Source: Pampus argenteus (Eukaryota; Chordata; Actinopteri; Scombriformes; Stromateidae). Taken from it: 64,000 nucleotides of DNA. Position numbers and translations under genes: made by a program. The notes beneath the pieces were generated by a model. It did no database searches and had not been told where the DNA came from. It saw only the letters and a list, made by a program, of their open reading frames with translations. Shown piece by piece: positions 25,488 to 38,000 of this stretch. Each line of letters opens with the position of its first letter. Position 1 is the first letter of the stretch. The DNA is taken from contig CM072861.1 of the NCBI GenBank assembly GCA_036937835.1, positions 20,264,001 to 20,328,000 of the forward strand. The letters run 5' to 3'.

Positions 25488-28400
25488 GTCTTACCTTTGG
25501 GAAATCCATGTAACTGTTGGGCATATGCTGAGGCTGGTGGTAGCTGTTAGCAGGGTTTGCGATGCCTGTGTCGTCCTGCTCCATGGGCTGGTGCTGAGAG
25601 AAGGCCGACTGCTCTGCCTGCAGCTGCGGGTGCATCATGTGGCTGCTCATCAGGGGCTGGGACCAACCAGACATGGCCTCTGTACCAAGACACACAAGAG
25701 GTTATAGCCTTTCAATGCATATTACAGTAACATATGAATTAATTAAACGACTGTTTGTGCCATTTTATCCATTGCATTTGTTTTAAAAAACAATAACAAA
25801 TTTGCTTTTACCTGAAGCGCTGCCAACACCGAATGACCAGATGCCTCCTTGTCCAACAGACGCTGTGTAGCTTGTGGTGAGTAGAGGTGGGTTGACTGAA
25901 CCCGTCTGCCTGATCCTGGCCAGCCGCTCTGTGCCGATGGGTGGGGGAACCTTCCGGTCCTGCTGGGAGGAGCTGCCTGGCTTAGGCTGGGGAGGCGGGG
26001 CCACGGCTGAGGTGGAAAGGGTGGACGATGACACCGTAGAGGGAGGCGGTACGGGAGACTCACCTGGTAGAGGAGAGACAGTATGAGAGGAATAGAGTGA
26101 GTAGTGAATCCAATTTGAATCCAAAAAGAGATTTATTTGCACACTGCTTTACAAGGAAAAAAGAGTGAGAGCAGATATAATGTCACCCACAGATTCAAAG
26201 GTTTCAGGAGAAAAGAAAATATGAAAAGAAGAGTTAGAAACTACCTGATGTGGATGCACTCCAGGGATGAGGGGAAAAGTGCTGTCTGCTGAACGAGGGC
26301 GTGCCAACTCCGGTATGACCGTGCAGATACACTGGACTGCCAGAGATACTGGTGGCGTAGCTGGTCAATGCTGTGGGTGGACACAATAAAAAAAGGCCTC
26401 AAAACTTTACCTTGCAAGACTGTATATGTCATGGCATTTTGTTTGATTATACCAGTGGTTGAGACTTGCTAGAGATGCCTCTGTCTAAAATTATAGTTCA
26501 GTTTACCTTTTCTCACACGATTGAATTTATTGCATATATTTTTTCACACTACCTGCCTTTTTAGAATACTTTGATTACACCATTTATTGTTGAAGTTAAA
26601 TAAATGTCAACAAAAAGATGATGTATAAACTAAAAGGGACATCAGTCATACCGATGGGGCTGTTGACCATCCTCTGGGAGGCAGAACGGTAGCCTGGGGC
26701 TTTGGAGCTGTCTGGAGGAGGTGGGGGCATCATATTCTCCATCTGGCCCATGTTCATGTAGGCTGGTGGGGCCGTGTAAGACTGCTCTGGAGGCGAGCGA
26801 GCAGGAAGATGGCATGCACCCCACACCTGATTGTTTCCCACCTGCAAGGTGAGCAACAATGTTAGCAACCAAATTAAAAAGTGATGTGTGAAAACGTACT
26901 TGCACATAGTGTCCCCTTGATTTCCGAGCACATGATCTACAATATGGTCACTACAGCTCAAACAGCTCAAAATCTAATATACAGAGGTGACTTTATCTCA
27001 CCTGGCTGTTATTATCAAAGATGCTGCTGAAATTGAAGAGGCCCGCAGGACCAAAGTTGGGGGGTATCTGTTGAGGCTTGCCTGCATTGGCCACATGCTG
27101 CAACTGGGAACCGTTCATCATCCCCAGGTTAGTAGAGACCTGAAGGGACCCTTGAGCCTGGGCTTGAGCTTGGGCCTGTGGAGGCAAACTTGTGGGCTGG
27201 GAAGTCTGGTTTTGGGTCTGTTTAGGGGGTTCTTGTTGAGCATTAAAGGGCACAAACACAGACTGTTGTTGTTGCGTCTGCTGCTGTTGTTGCTGCTGCT
27301 CAGGAAGGGAATAGTAAGGCCCTGGTGGCTGCATACGATGGGAGACTCTGGGTGCAGGGGCTGAGAAGTGGGGTACAGTGTTGTTGGGGTGTGCAACATT
27401 GTGTGGGAGGACAGGAGGAGGTACCGAGGGGAGGTGGGAGCTGGGCTGCGGGTTGTGGAGGGGTGGTGGAGCCTCTGTGGACGGTACAGAGGATGGAGGG
27501 GGAGGTAACTGCTGCCGGGGCTCTGGTTTGGGAGGTAAAGCCATGGCAGGGGCAGTGAAACCCACAGAGTTGATGCTCTCACTGACAGAAGCAGGCTGAT
27601 TCTCTACAGGTAGAGAAGACTTGTCTTTTCCAGGAGGGGCAACAGCACTGGGCTCTGCTTTAGTTGGCTGGAGGGCAGGCTGTGAGATGGGTCCGACTGG
27701 GTGCTGAAGGGCATTAGCGGTGGTTGTAGTGGAACTGTGATGTGCAGGGGACCCTGTGCCTCGTACTGCATTGCTGCCACTAGTAGCTGTGGCAGCAACA
27801 GACACAGGTGTGATGCCGGCAGGCTTGGGATCTGGTGCGAAGAGCTGTTTTCTGACAGAGGAAGGGGTGGGAATGGTGGGTTGGGGATTGTATGGGGTGG
27901 GATTAGGGGTATGAGGCGAGGCAGCAGCTGAAGATGTGTTAGGAGCACTGGTGGTGGTGGTGTTGATGGTCGTGACTGGGGCTCCTGAGCTGGCTGTGTT
28001 GCTGTGCTCATTATGGGATGAGTTGGGTCTGGCCTGGCCTGCAGTGCTGTTGGTTCCTCCATTGTGTTTGGGGGAGCTGCTTGCACTGCCGGGACTCACA
28101 GGTCGCACAGGGAAGGGTCCCCAGGTGCTGGCGGCAGGAGAGAAGGTGCCACCAAACTGTGCCATGGGTAGACGAGGGTGTCTGATCTGGTGCATGGTCT
28201 GAGCAGCCAGTAGAGCCAGCTGGGGGTGGGCATATGCCAGGGGCAGAGATACTGGGAAAGGCTGTCTGACGTTTGATGACAGCCCCTTCCCAAGCTTTCC
28301 CCCAGGCTGAGAGGAGGACGAAGACGAGGATGAGGAGGGCTGGAACGAGACGCCTGGTGAAGTGACCAACGAGCTCAGGGCCTTTGGCCCAGTGGTTGAG

Positions 28401-31400
28401 CTACTGGTGGCTCCTGTGGTACTGGGGAAGGAAGCTGAGGTCGTTTTTGAACCTGGGGCTCTGATGTGATTCCGGGGGATCAGATCCTCAAGCTCTTTGG
28501 CTGGGTCTTGGATTAGAGCGTTGATTAGCTGGACTGCATACCTTGTAGACTCTGTGCCTCCTCTGCAACAACAAAGGACACTTTATTCAAAAGACTATAA
28601 GCTTTTTTTTTTCTTTTTTTTTTTTAAGTGTAACAAATCAATGCTGTTATGGTGATGACTGACATATTTACTGCTAAAAGAGTAATTTATTTATAAATAA
28701 TAAAAAAATACTTCTATATATACACACTTGTTATTGCTAAAACAAGTTAAAAACTTCTTAAAAAAGTAATATTTCCTGTATTCTACTTACATTAAACCCA
28801 GTTTCCCCATATTTTAAACGAAGTAGCTAGACCACTGCATTGTGGGACTGGCCAGTAGGAATGAATGACATCATCCAAAAGAGGCTGGCATGTATTATGA
28901 CTAACCATCTGTTATTCTCCACCTGCAGTGATGTTTACAGTCCACCAGAGGACATCATTTTTACCTTATGGTGATCATCCTCTCCCCGTTCTTGTCCTTC
29001 TGTTTGTCCACATCAATGTGAGCTCCTGTCACGTCCTGGATGGCTGTGATGTTGCAGCCTCCTCGGCCCATGATCCGAGACACCACAGAGGCTGGCACAG
29101 ACAGCTTCTTTGATCTTCAAAAGAAGCAGCAAGATGTCATTTTATGGGTCCACAAAGACAAATAATAGGTAATAATAAAAATAAAAAAAAGGTTCAGGAT
29201 GTACACAAACTAAAACTAGTTCCATGTAGACATTTTAAAATTATTAATTGAACCACTGACCTCCTGACCACCTCCTTCCAACCTTCTTCTCTCTTCTGGC
29301 CTCTCTTGGGGCTTGTGAGGCTGAGCTTACTGTTGGGTGAGGTGACGGGAAGAGCCATGGTCTTGAACGGAGAGGGCAGGGAGTTGGAGATCGAGTCGCT
29401 CGTGTCCAGAGCTCTGTGACAAAAAGAGGCAAAGCCCATGTTTAATTGGATCACAATAATGGAGATAAAATCTGTTATGTTGAATAAGTTTTGAAATAAG
29501 ATAGCAGTTGACGTGAAAATATGTCTGCAATTTAACGTAATCTACTGCCAATAGTTCACCCATTAAAAAAACAAAAACAAACATTTTAAAGCGCAACTTG
29601 TTCTACCTAGGCATACAGACACACACTTCACATGATATGGATGCTATGCTTCATCACAGACTCACTTTTGCGTTGGTTTTGAGATGGAGACTGTGACTTT
29701 GTTGTCCACCTTGCTCTCAGTCAGAGGCTGAGGACAGTGTCTTTTCTCTGGGCCAGGCAGAAGGGCCTGGCCTACTCCTGAAGAGGGGACTGAGGAAGAG
29801 GAAGATGAGGAAGAAGAGGAGGAGGAGGAGGTGGATGAGGTGAGGTCAGGGAGGTAGTTGAGCTCCTGACTCTTGCCCCCGCTGCTGCTGCTCTCACTGG
29901 CACAGTCTGTGCTATCCAAGGGGTCAGAATCGCTATTGCCGCCTGTCACTCCCCCACCACCACCCCGTGGCTCACCATGGATCTTGTTCTTGTCAGCCTT
30001 GTGCTGTGCTAGTGCAACCTAAGAAAGAAGGAAAATAAAAAAAACAAGGACAGGCGTAATCATAATGAGCTTTTTTTTCCATAGCTAAACTTTTGAAAAA
30101 AATTTTGCACATTGTGAATCAACAAAAACAAACACAATGCCCCTCAAGAGAATTAGCGCTCACCTGCGGATCCTGTAATATGATGGGTTCATTAGGCGAC
30201 GAGTCCTTGGTCTTGTTCTTTTTGTTCTTGCGATTGGTGCTTGGGGTAGTGGCCACGCTTGCTCGCTTCTTACTAAAAGCTGTAGTGAAAGTGGTGGAAG
30301 TGGCAGATATACCAATGGTGGTGGTGGTAGTTGCACTGGGAGGCTCAATAGGAACCTCTGATTCTGTGGGAGGGGGGGTAAATAAGTCAGGAACAGGTTA
30401 CCAACCACTTAACTTAAGTATAATCTAACCAAGTCCAAAAAACTATTTAATCCAATTTTAGAGCAAAAGTCATATGAAATTACCATCAGCTGAATCCTCC
30501 TTGTTCTCCTGCATGTCAAAGGACTCCTCCTTAGTTTTCTGCCCTTCCTCTTCCTCTTGCTTTCTCTTCTGCTCCTCCTTCTTCTTCTTGCGTTTCTCCT
30601 TGCGCTTCTCACGCTTGGCAGCCAGGGCCTGCTTCTTGCTCTCCTCTCGAGACTGCAAACATCACAGAGCCACAGCATGTTTGTCTTCATTCATACAGTC
30701 AATTGAGAATGCTGTGACTGACCAAAGCACAGCCATAGGGTCTGACATTACCTTCTCCAGATCTAGCTCCTTGAGGAGAATGCTAGCGTTCTTGTTGGCC
30801 TCAGCTGCCTGCTGGTCTTTGGCTTTGACAATGGTCTCCATGCACTGGTGGCACTTCTTCAACAGCTCCTGCAACAACAGCTGGAGTTATAGCTCTACTA
30901 ACATTTTAATCATCTGTCGATTCCAACAGATGTAGTAGTGTAATGACTGAGAAGGAAATCAATAGCTACCTTGTCAGCAATAGTGGCAATATATCTCATG
31001 CACTCGATATCTGATGGGAATTGGTTGACCTCCTTCACAAGGTACTGCACCACTTTTACATGACCCTGGAATGTAAAGTTAAATAGTTAGTAACCAAAAG
31101 GTTTGCTGTGGTATGACACTTTATAAATCAGGATTTCTCTGCACCTTGCGAAAAGCAGCCATGAGTGGGGTAATCTTGCGGTTATCAGCTGCATCCACAT
31201 CAGCACTGGCATGTACCAAAAGCTGGACCACATCAAAATGACCGCCATTTGCTGCCAGCCAGAGAGGCGTGTTCCCTTTCTTGTTACGTACATCGATATG
31301 AGCACCTCTGCAAAGACAGAAGTATACAGTAGTACATTATGTAACAGAAAAAGCACCATTTGTGTGCAATCAGTAGTTACAATGGAACAACAGCACAAAC

Positions 31401-32000
31401 GACAGAGGATCCTCTCATAAGAAAACAAGAATATGGTTCTGTACAGAAACACAAAAGCACTCACCTGTTGATAAGCAGCTCACAAAACTTGTAGTGGCCC
31501 TTGTCGGCAGCAATTGTGAGGGCAGTGTCTCGAGATGAGGGAACAGGGGGAGCGTTGACATCGGCACCTTTATCCAGCAGCACTCGGCCTACCTCTGCAT
31601 AACCTCCCGACGCCGCCTCCATCAGAGGAGTAAGACCAGTCTGCATGAAATGAAGAATCAGTTAGTAATATAGCCAGCAGATACAGCGTCAAAAAAAGGA
31701 CAGGATATTGTTTGCATTTATTAAGTAAAATACAATGCATTATGTTTTCTCCCATGTTTGAATCTGATCAAAACTCACCTTAGCACGATGCTCTACGTTG
31801 GCCTTGCGATCTAACAGCAGACTGACGACTTCAGCCCGCCCCTGGAAGCAGGCCAGGGTCAGAGCCGTGTTTCTGTTGGTCTCAATCTGGGCGTTGATGT
31901 CCGAGCCCATATCTAGCAACAGCTTCACTGCCGGTACATGACCATTCATAGCTGCCAGCATCAGAGGAGAGATTCCCAGCTTACTGCCAGTCCTGAGGAG

Positions 32001-32032
<32 letters not shown>

Positions 32033-35000
32033 TAGTATGGTAAAGAGGCCAAAAAACTGTTTAATGTCCACTAAAAGGAATTCTAAGATTTTCTAAGAGT
32101 AGAGCTGCATGATCATAGCAATCAATTAATCAATCAATTGTTTTAGATACTATGATCAAGAGTATTTGTCTTGGTATCAGTAACCAAGACAAACAACAGT
32201 AACATTTATCAAAATAGCACCAGCAGCTAGAAAGCCTGAAGTCTGAAGCCTTACGCGTTTCCTCATTTATAATAGAGTTGTTCTGTCACATTCAACCTCA
32301 AGGTAATTATTTTCTCTTAAAATTGAACCTGCCATGTGTAGACTTGTTCCACTCATACCAACAGGCAAAAGTTAATATCGAGGTCCTTGTCCCTCACCTG
32401 GAGTTGATCTCAGCTCCAGCATTGAGGAGTATTTTAATGATGTTGACATAACCCCCAGACGCAGCAAGGCTAAGAGGTGTGTAGTCAGAAACATTGCGAT
32501 GTTCCTTATTGGCTCCCCGTAGCAGCAGCAACTCAACCACCTGAAAAATATAGTTGTTATCTATGCAATGTAGTAAAAGCCAGGAAAACGATGCATGAAG
32601 ATTGAAAAGAAATGTGTTTACCTCCTGACGTCCCCCAGAGCAGGCCAAGGAGAGGGGTGTGTCTTTGGTTCTCTCTGACTGAGCCTCAATGTCACCCCCT
32701 TTGTCCAGGAGCACTTCCACAACACCAACGTGGCCAGCAGTTGCAGCCAGGATCAGAGGGGTAAAACCTGCAGAGAACCGAGGGAATACAAACGTTTATT
32801 GATTACAGTAACACCTATGTTTGATCAAAACCCATCAACAGAGTGCTCTCTATTGTCTGTAATACTGTCCCTTTCATACCTTTTTTGTCCCGGTGCTCAA
32901 TGTTGGCTCCTCGTGCAATGAGGACAGACACCAGCTCCTCGTGCCCTCCTGCACATGCCAGTGTCAGCGCTGTGTCGTGGTTACTCTCCGTCTGGGGAGG
33001 AAATTAATTTCTCAGTTTCTCAATTTTAAGATCTGCTGATTGGAAAAGTGGCATAAATGTCAAAAGTGTCTTACATGCGCATCTATATCAACAGAGGGAT
33101 AGAGGGGTAGGACAGAGGGTGGTGAAGCGATGTTTGCAGGCGTCTGTGTGGGTGGCTGGGACAGGGGCGTGGGTGAGGTTGTAGTGTTCAACATGGGCAC
33201 GCGGCTGCTCACGGCTGGAATAGCGGGAAAAAAAAGACAAAGTTATTCCAACATACAGGTTAGGGATTTAACATTCCTTAAAAACAACAAATAATGTAAA
33301 TCTCTACTTGCCTGCCATTATGTCATCCAGCGTGTCTGTGAGCGTCTGTGCAGGTGTGGCTACCATGAGCCCATCTGGGGCCTGCTGAGGTATCATTCCT
33401 GAGCCTAACCCAGCCAACTGTTGACCCTGGCCTTGCTGCTGTTGGCCCAGCATCTGCTGCCCTACAAGTACCCTTTGCAGCTCTGGGCTGGTACTTCCTG
33501 GATAGTCTGCAGGGTTGTAGTCTGGCAGCGGTTGGATAGGAACGAAGGCAGTCTGAAGAGGCAGCGGGGGAGGCTGGGGCTGGGCCTGCGGTGAGGGGGG
33601 CAGAGGAGGCTGCTGTGGCGGCTGTGGCCCATCCCTGTAGAGAATTGTTCCCACCTGAGGAAGCTTGGTGTAATCGTCCTCTTCTCCATCCGCCTCATCC
33701 TCCGAACCCTCCTCTTCATCATCATCTTCCTCTTCTTCTTCCTGAAACGTTGCAGAATATACCATAAGTCTCTGGAGTCAACAAACAGTGTTATAATTAG
33801 TCAAATCTAATTTCTCAAAACAAAAAAAAAAGAAAAGAAAAGAAAAAAAAGACAAATATTGTTGAGGGTGTCACCTCTTCCCCCTCATCTCCTGGCTGCT
33901 CATCCTGCTCCCCATCTCTGTTGGCCTCTTCATCCGTGTCAGAGCTGGTATGTACTTGTGCACCTGGTGTGATAGGAAGGTGCCCTGGAGCAGACGTCGT
34001 ACTTCCAGGCCCCGGGCCCGGACCCTGGCTTTGTCCAGCCTCCTGCTCCTCCTTTAAGCCCTTCGCCTCCATGTACTCTTTGGTGAACTGTTGCTGTGTT
34101 TTAAGCTGCAGCTGACGCTCCACCTTCTGCAACTCCTTTAAGATTTTCTTCTTCTTCTGTACCTAAGTGGGCAACAGCCACATCCTTGTTTGAGCATACT
34201 CAACTTGTGATAGTGTGATATGCATGTAAAATAACATTTGTGTGAATTTGCATTTAAGGTGATATTTTACTTAAAATGCTGAAGAGAATGAGATCAGATC
34301 TCAAGCGGATTATGGATTACCTGCTCCTCTCTGCTCTTCTTCAGCTCCTCAATTTTGTCTTTGGTGAGCGGCTCCCCCTGAATGAGCTCTAGCGACTGAA
34401 GCTGGGCTTTTTCAATAGCGCTGATTCTCTGGCCCAGCTCGTTCAGCTTTCCCTCTGTCTCCTCCACAATGCACTCTAGAGGCTGGCACAAGTGGAAGGG
34501 CGGCAGAGGCTCTGCTTCAGGCCCCCGGCCAACTGAGCCAGGGACACCAGCCTGAAGGGCTGCCTGTCTCTGCTTGGACACACCTGAATTTGAACATACA
34601 ACAGAGAGAGGATTAAAAAAGTAATAAAATAATAAAATGCTGTTAAACAAGGGATAAAATCAGCTCAATTAAGTCTGTACCTCACCCACTTCATGAGTTT
34701 ACTCAAAGTAACAGGACTTGTAGCACTGGTTACCTTTGCTGGAGACAGGTGGGGGTGTGGCGATGTTTGATGGGGCTCGGTCAGGCTCCTGAGGAGGCAC
34801 CACCATGGCGAGAGCTTGGAATGGGACACGAGGAACCTGCAATAGAAGAGGATGCGTTACTTTTAATCGTCAAAAACAACTTTTCTCCAAAAGAGTGATA
34901 ATAAACAGGGGCTAAAGCTGAATGCAGACTTTATTCTTTTTTACCTGAGAGGCATCTTGCGAGGGGGGTGTGAGCTGGGAGAGATCAGGGGCTGGGACAG

Positions 35001-38000
35001 ACAGGATGTTGTTGGGGTAGTCCAACAGGTAGGACACCACATTAGTGTGGCCACCTTTAGCAGCTTCTATCAACATAGTTGAGCCATCCTACATAGAGAA
35101 AACATACGTGTTAGTAATGTACTAGACACAAAAGAATCATCATAAACATGCTCATTCGTCTGTGTATTACTTTGAGTCTGTGTGTAGGATCCGCCCCATG
35201 TGCCAGCAGCAACTCCACCACAGCCAGATGTCCTCCAGCACAGGCCAGGGACACCACTGTGTGATCATTATTGGCTGTAGCTCTGTTCACATTAGCACCT
35301 GGACATGAGATGAATAAAGAAAAATACAAACACATCAACTCACTGTGTGTGAGAAATGAGTCTAATTATTCCATTCACAAGCTAAAAGTCCTAAAGTCTC
35401 CCACCATAATGAATTACTGACAAATTGAACTGCTCTGAATAACAACTATTAATTCATGACATCCATTACTACAGTAATATAATCACTGCACTAAAACTAC
35501 AGAAATATCAGGTTTCCCTTTTTTAATTTTAGAAATCAAGTATTGAAAACAATAAACCAAATTTATTTCATCTAAAATTTACCATGTTGCAATATATAAA
35601 AAATGTAATCAGAATTGACCAAAAAAAACTTGAAATTGAGCAACCAAGTCTGACATATCTGACATAGTCTCATAACATACCTTTGCTGATAAGGAACTGC
35701 ACTGTACAGAGATGTCCCGCCCTTGCTGCCTTCATTAAGGGCGTCCGCCCCCCTTCAGACTCATGTTCCTGGAAAGCAAAGATGAACAAACATGTTAATT
35801 AAAGCTCAGTCCAGAAGTTATGAGCTATGAAAGTTCAGAAGGAGAAGAAAAAAAACAAAACAACTGCTGCTGTATTTCTACAAGCGGAAAAACTTTACTC
35901 GCACAATAGCTTTTTCCCAGTTTGGATCTGTTCTGGTCTTATATTGACGCAAAGCAATCATAGGAGACAAATAGGATTTAAGTGAAAAGCATACCAAGTT
36001 AGCTCCAGCCTGCAGCAGCACATCCGCCACATCAGTGTGTCCATTCTCACACGCGTACGTCAACGCTGTATCACCCGTTGCTGTGGTGGCATGAACGTTT
36101 GCCCCTGAATGACAAAAATCATGATTAAGATGCAGCTAAGCATACTCTGTGTCTCTGTTCAGCTCATTGCCTTGCTTTTTCCTGCTCACCTGCAGCCAGT
36201 AAGTATTTGACCAACTCCAGATGGCCTTCCTGTGCAGCCTCCATGAGAGGAGTGGAACATCCCAACTCAATGTCAGCCCCCGCCTTGATGAGGAAGTCTG
36301 CCACTTCCAAGAAGCCTCCACAGCACGCTAGAGTGAGCGCTGTCTCCTGGGTCTCCTCTGTCTGGGCGTTGATGTTAGCACCTGGACAACAGAAAAACAA
36401 CATGTAGTATCCAGTGGCATGACACAAATGTACTATCAGTATACTGTATGTATCTGTGTTCCAATAGAATAAAAGTACAATTCCTGACAAGGCGTCATTG
36501 AACAATTAACAATAGACTAGGTCAATTTCACTGATTATACATTCTTGGACATTGTATTCCATCTAAATTGCAGAAAGTGCAAAAAGAGGACTTATCTTTC
36601 AAAATAAAATTCAAACAATTGTACATTATTGACTTGGAATGGCATTTCACTTTACATTTTCCATTTCAAAGATCTAGGACCAGAGGTTGTTTACCTTGAG
36701 CCAGGAGCAGTGCTACCATCTCCTCATGGCCTTCTCTAGCTGCCTCCATCAGGGGGGTGTAGCCCTCATCATTCACCTGGACATAAACAGAAGCATCAGC
36801 CGATAAGAAAACATAGAGGCCTGTATGACTCACTGTGGTGCAGAACTCTGCTCATCTTTTGTGCCTGTGTATTCTCACTGGGAATAAAAAATTTAACCGG
36901 TTAATCTTTTGACACTGGCAAGCTGGCAAAGAAGAGCAGAAACCACTATAACCTGAATGCTTTGGTCTGGCATTTTGTGTCCAATACCTCACTGCCAGCT
37001 GACTACATTTAGTTTTCCTATTGATCTTTGAGTAACATCAATGAAGTCATTTTCAGTTTGGTTTGTCCTGCTTGCTGTTTTTATTAAGAAGCCGTCTAGT
37101 TGGTTACATGAATGACATTTAAAAGTCAAAAACAAATCAATCCACCACTTGTTGCCATTTCTAGAACATTTTCTCCTCAAACCCCCAAATTTTTATCTGG
37201 ACTTAAAGGCTTTGGGTGGAGTTTAGTACAGTGATTATCAACAGTAACTGGATAACATGATTGTTGATTGTCATAGAGTTGAAAACTATTCTTTACACAA
37301 AAATATATCACAATAGTATGTGTGAAACATCAGGTATTCACAGCCATAGGTGCAGAATGCATCTTCTCCTGAATATTATGGTCTTTCCCAGACTTGAGTG
37401 TGTTGGTGTTTAGGTGTCTCCGTCTCTTTACACACCTCCTCCAAGTTGGCTCCCCTCTCTATGAGTAAGGCTGCCAGCTCCACGTGTCCTCCACAGGCTG
37501 CGAGGGTGAGGGGCGACTCGAAGGAATCAGCTGGCATGTTGACCTGCGCACCGCTGTCCAACAGCAGCCGCGCCACCTCCACATGGCCGTCCTGGGACAG
37601 CGAGACACACAAAGAATGTAGAGATAAGCACCTGAATAAATGGATGGGATCATTTTTCAATTAAGCTAATATACAGTCACAAGAAATGGACTGAGAAAAA
37701 CACCCATATTGCATTACTTTTAATACTAATGCTCCAACAGTGACACGAGGGCAGTCTCATATCTATAACGTGTTTTGAAAAATATGACAAGATGCTGGTG
37801 ACACATTTTTAAGTAACATGGGGGACCCAGAAAAAGGGTCCCCCATGTTAAACTTAACGTTTGGCAATTTGAACTGACCCCGAGAAGAAAGCATCAAGAT
37901 AACGATTTGGGTCAGATGCTCACCATGCAAGCCTCCATCAGTGCAGTATGCATCTCATCTGTCTTATGTTCCTGGTCTGCTCCAGCCTCTAACAGAAAAC

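Noticed and set aside
27118..28202. Long Pro- and Ser-rich frames overlapping the large ankhd1 exon
   Set aside because: They are shifted-frame or antisense shadows of the repetitive coding sequence of exon 33.
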